Positions 63,447-64,000 of a stretch of DNA of 64,000 nt are shown here, in pieces. The DNA lies in the NCBI GenBank assembly GCA_963277665.1, contig OY728143.1, positions 540,426,394 to 540,490,393 of the forward strand. Reading direction: 5' to 3'. Each line of letters begins with the position of its first letter. Position 1 is the first letter of the stretch. This DNA comes from Viscum album (Eukaryota > Streptophyta > Magnoliopsida > Santalales > Viscaceae). A program made the translations under genes and the position numbers. Under the pieces are notes generated by a model, which made no database searches, was not told the origin of the DNA, and was given only the letters and a program-made list of their open reading frames with translations.

Positions 63447-64000
63447 TGAGTGGGAGGGATCATCATTGGAACGCAAGTCAGAAATGGAGGATTTAGGACA
63501 GAGGAATCAACCCAATTAATCCACCGCGATGGCCCATTAAAATTGGGAGGAAGTCAAAAAGGTGGTTATTGGCACGGGATGTCCCCACAGGAGAATATCC
63601 TCCAAAGGGAGGATATTTCCTAGCGGGCACCACTATTAATTATCCACAAAAAGGAATGACAGTGTGGTAAATGCATGGGTGGTTCCCTCATTAAAAAGAG
63701 AGGTTTCAACCTCCTCAATTTGGAGGGGGATTAAAACTGAGAGGCTCTCCCTCATAATTTAGAGGGAGTCAAGGAGTTATGATTCCCCTCCTATTAATGG
63801 GAGGCCTCGTGTGGTTTCCACCACAATCAACCTCACATGGGAGGTTGGATCTCGGTGGGTCCCACCACCATAACCACTCCTGGGGGTTTAGGGTGTGGTG
63901 GTCCTACCACCAACTCCAAAGTGGAGATCCTATCCACTTTATCCACACGACATGTGTTTATAAAATAAAATAAATTGTTCACTTATTTTATTTTATTAAC

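Larger units (their letters stand above)
62220..64000. repeat. Tandem array unit 3 (start only)
   Basis: Begins with the same gag-start to LTR-A join as unit 2 and stays colinear with 26745-28540 and 43046-44840 to the window edge. Confidence 0.92.
62220..64000 (-). repeat. LTR-A fragment at start of unit 3 (continues past window)
   Basis: Copy of 26745 to ~28540 with GC-rich block, G run (62714-62725, 12 G) and TATA box. Open frames such as 62506-62925 are composition artefacts. Confidence 0.9.

Noticed and set aside
26745..64000. The long repeat as an assembly duplication artefact
   Set aside because: Copies differ by scattered substitutions and by a 2.87 kb block, and G-run lengths differ, so they are not one sequence placed twice. 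Long reads are still needed for certainty.
1..64000. CRISPR arrays, bacterial defence systems, riboswitches, rRNA clusters
   Set aside because: No short regularly spaced identical repeats with unique spacers and no prokaryotic gene structure. The ~189-base spaced motifs belong to LTRs.

Overview
This window is intergenic, heterochromatin-like plant nuclear DNA made almost entirely of LTR retrotransposons of the Ty3/gypsy chromovirus type (integrase with a C-terminal chromodomain) and their decayed remains. The plant assignment rests on the chromovirus proteins, the initiator-methionine-tRNA-type primer sites next to LTRs beginning TGTAACACCC, and the nested layout typical of plant repeats. 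I could not name the species. I see no cellular protein gene, rRNA or tRNA gene, or CRISPR array.

Layout. 1-10180: a minus-strand chromovirus (element 1). Its left (3') LTR is cut by the window edge. Its gag-pol is one continuous frame of 1,494 codons (6378 down to 1897) with three premature stops and no frameshift. PPT, PBS and a 3.6 kb 5' LTR are recognisable. 10181-13834: most of an older LTR of the same family, into which element 1 seems to have inserted. 13835-19317: AT-rich DNA with no recognised gene. 19318-28826: a second, older minus-strand chromovirus (element 2) with ~3.5 kb LTRs and only 2.4 kb of degenerate interior (gag, RNase H, integrase and chromodomain remnants).

26745-64000: a large tandem array. 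Unit 1 (26745-43045, 16.3 kb) is followed by unit 2 (43046-62219, 19.2 kb) and the start of unit 3 (62220 on). Each unit runs from the middle of an element-2 LTR, through AT-rich DNA containing a fossil LTR of the element-1 family (minus strand), into a plus-strand LTR (family B, 4.0 kb), its PBS, its leader, and eight codons of a gag start. There it joins the next unit abruptly. Units differ by a few percent, and unit 2 carries 2.87 kb that unit 1 lacks.

Nothing here works together as a cellular pathway. The best candidates for new biology are the macro-tandem amplification with a repeated retroelement-to-retroelement breakpoint; a 30-base hairpin-forming motif with a GTACGTAC core, repeated every ~185-200 bases in the LTRs; convergent LTR promoters in every array unit, which could make double-stranded RNA; and evidence that part of the AT-rich DNA is retrotransposon sequence decayed by C-to-T and G-to-A change. 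I found no convincing new gene system.
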